From Burkholderiaceae bacterium (GTDB lineage Bacteria > Pseudomonadota > Gammaproteobacteria > Burkholderiales > Burkholderiaceae_B), in NCBI GenBank assembly GCA_007116135.1, contig SKIZ01000040.1, positions 1 to 57,243 of the forward strand: a stretch of DNA of 57,243 nt, written 5' to 3'. Positions 53,238 to 57,243 of this stretch are shown here, in pieces. How positions within the stretch are numbered: the stretch's first letter is position 1; each line of letters starts with the position of its first letter. Under the pieces are notes generated by a model. That model was not told the origin of the DNA. It worked only from the letters and a program-made list of their open reading frames with translations, and did not search any database. The position numbers and the translations under genes are program-made.

Positions 53238-53540
53238 GTGCCAATATACGCCTATCGCTGTTCAAACTGTGGCCATGCCCAAGACGTTCTGCAAAAGATG
53301 TCCGATGCACCACTGACGGTTTGCCCATCCTGCGGTCAGTCGACTTACGCCAAGCAAGTGACTGCTGCTGGATTTCAATTGAAAGGCTCGGGTTGGTATG
53401 TGACTGACTTTCGTAATAACGACAGCAAGCCAGCCACACCAGCAAAAGCCGATACAGCGTCGACTGAGAAAACCACGAGTACTGCTCAAACCCAGCCTGC
53501 TGCGTCAGAAACCCCAGCGGCACCGGCTGCCTCGAACTGA
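53238..53540 (+). CDS. FmdB-family zinc ribbon protein
   Basis: MPIYAYRCSNCGHAQDVLQKMSDAPLTVCPSCG; GTG start. Confidence 0.9.
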   Translation: MPIYAYRCSNCGHAQDVLQKMSDAPLTVCPSCGQSTYAKQVTAAGFQLKGSGWYVTDFRNNDSKPATPAKADTASTEKTTSTAQTQPAASETPAAPAASN

Positions 53541-53726
53541 GGCGAGGATTGGTCGGCTCCGGTGTGGAGCTATTGAAGGGAAAGCGCGGCCAATGAGTAC
53601 CCCTAACCCCATCTCTTTGCTGGCGCTGTTGCGCTCGGACATCGAGTTTTTATCAACCAGCCGTTAGGGATCGAGTTATTCGGATCGGGCGATAGCGCCC
53701 CAAAGAGATTGAAGGAGCAGCACGCA

Positions 53727-55526
53727 ATGCGTACTTGTTACACCGGTGAGGTTTGCCTTACCCATCTGGAGCAGACGGTTACGCTGTACGGTTGGGTTAA
53801 TCGTCGTCGCGACCATGGCGGCGTTATTTTTATCGACCTAAGAGATCGGGCAGGGCTGGCGCAGATTGTTTTTGATCCGGATAATCCGACTGCATTTGAG
53901 ATTGCCGAGCGACTGCGCAATGAGTTTTGTATTCGTGTCACCGGGCTGGTGCGTCATCGTCCTGAGGGAACAGTGAACCCTGAACTGGCGTCTGGTCAGG
54001 TCGAAGTGCTCTGTCGCGAAGTTGAGATTCTGAATCCCTCGGTCACACCACCTTTTCAGCTCGATGATGACAATCTCTCTGAGACAACCCGATTGACGCA
54101 TCGCGTGCTTGATTTGCGCCGTGCACAAATGCAGCACAACCTGATGTTGCGATACCGGGTCTCGATGGCCGTGCGGCGCTACCTTGATGATTGCGGCTTT
54201 GTCGACATCGAGACACCGATGCTGACTAAAAGCACACCGGAAGGCGCACGCGATTACTTAGTGCCTTCGCGGGTTCACCCGGGCGAGTTTTTTGCCTTGC
54301 CTCAGTCGCCGCAATTATTTAAGCAAATGCTGATGGTCGCGGGCTTCGATCGCTACTATCAGATTACCAAGTGCTTTCGCGATGAGGATCTAAGAGCTGA
54401 TCGCCAGCCTGAATTTACCCAGATCGATTGCGAGACGTCGTTTCTCGCAGAGGAAGAAATCAGGGCGATTTTCGAGGGAATGATTCGGCAGGTATTTAAA
54501 ACGGTCCAAAACGTCGATTTGCCCGATCCGTTTCCCATCATGTCCTATCAAGAGGCCATCGAGCTTTACGGTTCGGATAAACCGGATTTGCGCGTGAAAT
54601 TGCAGTTCACCGACTTGGGTGATGTGATGCAGGATGTGGACTTTAAGGTGTTTGCCCAGGCTGCTCAGGCGCCCGGTAGCCGCGTGGTCGCCCTGCGTGT
54701 GCCCAACGGTGCGCAGCTCTCGCGTAGCGAAATTGATGCCTACACCAAATATGTCGGCATCTATGGTGCCAAGGGGTTGGCATGGATCAAAGTCAATGAG
54801 ACTGCCAAGGGCCGTGACGGCCTGCAGTCGCCGATTGTTAAGAACATTCATGACCAAGCGCTTGCCCAGATGCTCGAGCGCACAGGTGCTCAAGACGGTG
54901 ATCTCTTGTTTTTTGGTGCAGATCGCGCCAAAGTCGTCAACGACGCGATGGGTGCTTTGCGCAACAAAATCGGTCACAGCGAATTCGGTCAAACCAACGG
55001 ATTATTTGAACCAAGCTGGCAGCCGCTGTGGGTCGTGGACTTCCCGATGTTTGAATACGATGAGGATGCAGGGCGTTATGCCGCCTTGCACCACCCCTTT
55101 ACCAGTCCTAAAGATGGTCATGAAGACTACCTGACCACCGATCCGGCTCAAGCCTTGTCCAAGGCCTATGACATGGTGCTCAACGGCTGGGAAATCGGGG
55201 GCGGATCCGTTCGCATCCATCAAGAGCAAGTACAAAGCAAGGTGTTTCGGGCGCTCAAGATCGACGAACAAGAGGCGCGCGAGAAGTTTGGCTTTCTGCT
55301 CGATGCTCTGCAGTATGGCGCACCACCACACGGCGGTATCGCATTCGGGCTTGATCGTATTGTCACGATGATGAGTAAGGCCGAGTCCATACGTGACGTG
55401 ATTGCGTTTCCTAAAACGCAACGTGCGCAGTGCTTATTGACAGCGGCACCCTCGCAGGTTGATGACAAGCAGCTAAAAGAACTGCATATTCGCTTGCGGC
55501 CCGCGCAAACGCCGAGCGCGTCCTAG
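53727..55526 (+). CDS. aspS: aspartyl-tRNA synthetase
   Basis: [43 protein letters not shown]; class II aaRS; internal start. Confidence 0.97.
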   Translation: MRTCYTGEVCLTHLEQTVTLYGWVNRRRDHGGVIFIDLRDRAGLAQIVFDPDNPTAFEIAERLRNEFCIRVTGLVRHRPEGTVNPELASGQVEVLCREVEILNPSVTPPFQLDDDNLSETTRLTHRVLDLRRAQMQHNLMLRYRVSMAVRRYLDDCGFVDIETPMLTKSTPEGARDYLVPSRVHPGEFFALPQSPQLFKQMLMVAGFDRYYQITKCFRDEDLRADRQPEFTQIDCETSFLAEEEIRAIFEGMIRQVFKTVQNVDLPDPFPIMSYQEAIELYGSDKPDLRVKLQFTDLGDVMQDVDFKVFAQAAQAPGSRVVALRVPNGAQLSRSEIDAYTKYVGIYGAKGLAWIKVNETAKGRDGLQSPIVKNIHDQALAQMLERTGAQDGDLLFFGADRAKVVNDAMGALRNKIGHSEFGQTNGLFEPSWQPLWVVDFPMFEYDEDAGRYAALHHPFTSPKDGHEDYLTTDPAQALSKAYDMVLNGWEIGGGSVRIHQEQVQSKVFRALKIDEQEAREKFGFLLDALQYGAPPHGGIAFGLDRIVTMMSKAESIRDVIAFPKTQRAQCLLTAAPSQVDDKQLKELHIRLRPAQTPSAS

Positions 55527-55537
55527 GTTAGCCGGTC

Positions 55538-56389
55538 ATGACCAAGCTGCGGGTCGTGAGTTACAACATTCACAAGGGCCGCTCGATTGCTGGGCGCGAC
55601 TCGCTTGATGCCTTGCGCCTGGGGCTGCATGGGCTTGGTGCTGATATTTTGTTTTTGCAGGAAGTCCAGGGCCGCAACCAAGTCAACGCGCGGCTCGATG
55701 CGCAGCACGAATCGTTGGCGGCGGCCTTGCACATGCAAGCGGCATACGGCTGCAATGCGGTTCGAGTAAATACGGATCATGGCAATGCGTTGCTGTCGCG
55801 TTATCCGATTTTGAGCTTTGAAAACGAAGACGTCTCGGACCACGCTCTTGAGCAACGTGGGTTGCTGCACGGACGCTTGCAAATCGATGGTGTGTGCGTA
55901 CATTGCTTTGTTGTTCATCTCGGCCTGTTTGCTGCGAGCCGCGAACGCCAAGTGCTGACAATGACCGAACGGATTGAACGCCTGGTGATGGCCGATGAGC
56001 CAATACTCATCGCTGGCGACTTTAACGACTGGCGAAATGAGCTTGCGCCACTCTTTGTCAAGCAGCTCAACGTTCACGAAGTGTTTACTCAAGCATCGCA
56101 AGTCAAGGGCGATGCCTCTAAGCTTATGCACTCGATGAGACAGCTTGGCGGATTATTGCGAGGCGCGCGGCCCTTTGCTCGTTCAAACGCACCCCAACAG
56201 CTACCTATGAGTGGCGTGCACAGCCTTAAGGCGCCACCAAAGACCTTTCCGGCGCGATTTCCCCTGTTGCGTCTAGACCGAATCTATCAGCGCGGCTTCG
56301 CTGTCAATCGTGCTCAGGTGTTACGCGGCAGGCCTTGGAGCCAGCTTTCTGACCACTCGCCGATCATCGCCGACCTTGAGTTGAAGTGA
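55538..56389 (+). CDS. endonuclease/exonuclease/phosphatase family protein
   Basis: LRVVSYNIHKGRS..., FLQEVQGRN, LIAGDFNDWRNE, LSDHSPIIADLEL. Confidence 0.9.
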   Translation: MTKLRVVSYNIHKGRSIAGRDSLDALRLGLHGLGADILFLQEVQGRNQVNARLDAQHESLAAALHMQAAYGCNAVRVNTDHGNALLSRYPILSFENEDVSDHALEQRGLLHGRLQIDGVCVHCFVVHLGLFAASRERQVLTMTERIERLVMADEPILIAGDFNDWRNELAPLFVKQLNVHEVFTQASQVKGDASKLMHSMRQLGGLLRGARPFARSNAPQQLPMSGVHSLKAPPKTFPARFPLLRLDRIYQRGFAVNRAQVLRGRPWSQLSDHSPIIADLELK

Positions 56390-56392
56390 GGC

Positions 56393-57243
56393 TCATTGAC
56401 CTGGTTTGTTGGACCGCCCGTACTGGTCTTCGAACCGAATGATGTCGTCCTCGCCAAGATAGTCGCCTGACTGCACCTCGATAATTTCCAGCGTTTGGGG
56501 CCCTGGGTTTCGTAGCCGGTGGATCGCGCCCTTTGCGATGTAGGTTGATTCATTTGGACCTAGCGTTGAGACTTTGTCATCACATGTCACCTCAGCTTGG
56601 CCACTGACCACAACCCAGTGCTCGGCACGGTGTTGATGCTGTTGCAAGCTGATGCTTGCACCCGGGTTGACCTTGATGCGCTTGACCTTGAAGTTGGGGC
56701 CTTGATCGATATTGTCATACCAACCCCAGGGTCGGTGGACTTTGCGGTGTAGCTCGGTTTCGACGCGTTGGCGCTGCGATAGCGTTGCGACGATTTCCTT
56801 GACTCGTTGAGTATCGTCTTTGTGTGCGATTAGCACCGCATCAGGTGTTTCAACAATAACCACGTCCCTCAAACCAATAGTGCTGACTAGTCGGGCGCTT
56901 GAATGAATGAGGCAATCCTCGGTGTCTATTGCAATGACGTCGCCCGAAGTGACGTTGCGGTGTTCGTCTTTGGCGCTGCTTTGCCAAACTGCATCCCAGG
57001 CGCCTAGGTCACTCCAGGGGCTGTGTAATTGAACCACTTTGGTTGCGATGTTGCTCTGGGGGCAGCGTTCGATCACAGCGTGGTCTGCCGATATTGCCGG
57101 GGCCGCCATAAAAGAGCTGGCCTGCGGCCGCACGAATTGCCCATCGATGTGGCGATGCCGCCATGATTGTGTAACTGCGTGGGAGAGCTCAGGTGCGTGT
57201 TGCGCGACTGCCGCAAGCCAAAGCTTGGCACGAACAACAAAAA
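56393..57243 (-). CDS. manC: mannose-1-phosphate guanylyltransferase / mannose-6-phosphate isomerase, C-terminal part (5' end outside window)
   Basis: VHRPWGWYDNIDQGPNFKVKRIKVNPGASISLQQHQHRAEHWVVVSGQAEV. The frame stays open to the window edge (...FVVRAKLWLAAVAQHAPELSHAVTQSWRHRHIDGQFVRPQASSFMAAPAISADHAVIERCPQ). Confidence 0.9.
   Translation of the reverse strand, partial: FVVRAKLWLAAVAQHAPELSHAVTQSWRHRHIDGQFVRPQASSFMAAPAISADHAVIERCPQSNIATKVVQLHSPWSDLGAWDAVWQSSAKDEHRNVTSGDVIAIDTEDCLIHSSARLVSTIGLRDVVIVETPDAVLIAHKDDTQRVKEIVATLSQRQRVETELHRKVHRPWGWYDNIDQGPNFKVKRIKVNPGASISLQQHQHRAEHWVVVSGQAEVTCDDKVSTLGPNESTYIAKGAIHRLRNPGPQTLEIIEVQSGDYLGEDDIIRFEDQYGRSNKPGQ

Overview
This is mostly a core-genome segment from a betaproteobacterium. 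It is Burkholderiales and probably Alcaligenaceae-like, judged from gene content and the tmRNA tag ANDERFALAA. The left edge (about 1-3.1 kb) is an accessory patch. It holds three toxin-antitoxin loci on the minus strand: parDE, an AbiEi/DUF6088-like orphan with a decayed AbiEii remnant, and prlF-yhaV. This patch ends against the tmRNA gene ssrA. After it come the complete spc and alpha ribosomal-protein operons (rplN to rplQ), cutA-dsbD, an MFS transporter, hemB, engB, cytochrome c4 with the ResB/CcsA system II genes, lysA/lptM, cyaY, mrcA, aroKB, dgt, uvrA, ssb, an acyl-CoA synthetase (NDP-forming type), arsR-acr3, ilvE, a GMC oxidoreductase and allA. A large Mrp-like cation/proton antiporter operon of unusual architecture follows, then an amidase, fmdB, aspS, an EEP-family nuclease and a 5'-truncated manC. 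The most interesting items are (i) the Mrp-like operon, which has no full-length MrpA, three NuoL/M-type subunits, a DUF4040/MbhE/MnhB-like fusion and an extra small membrane protein, and (ii) the TA array with a decayed AbiEii and promoter-overlapping palindromes. No CRISPR array, rRNA, tRNA, IS element or integrase was recognised. Family names come from reading the translations and remembered family signatures. No database search was run.
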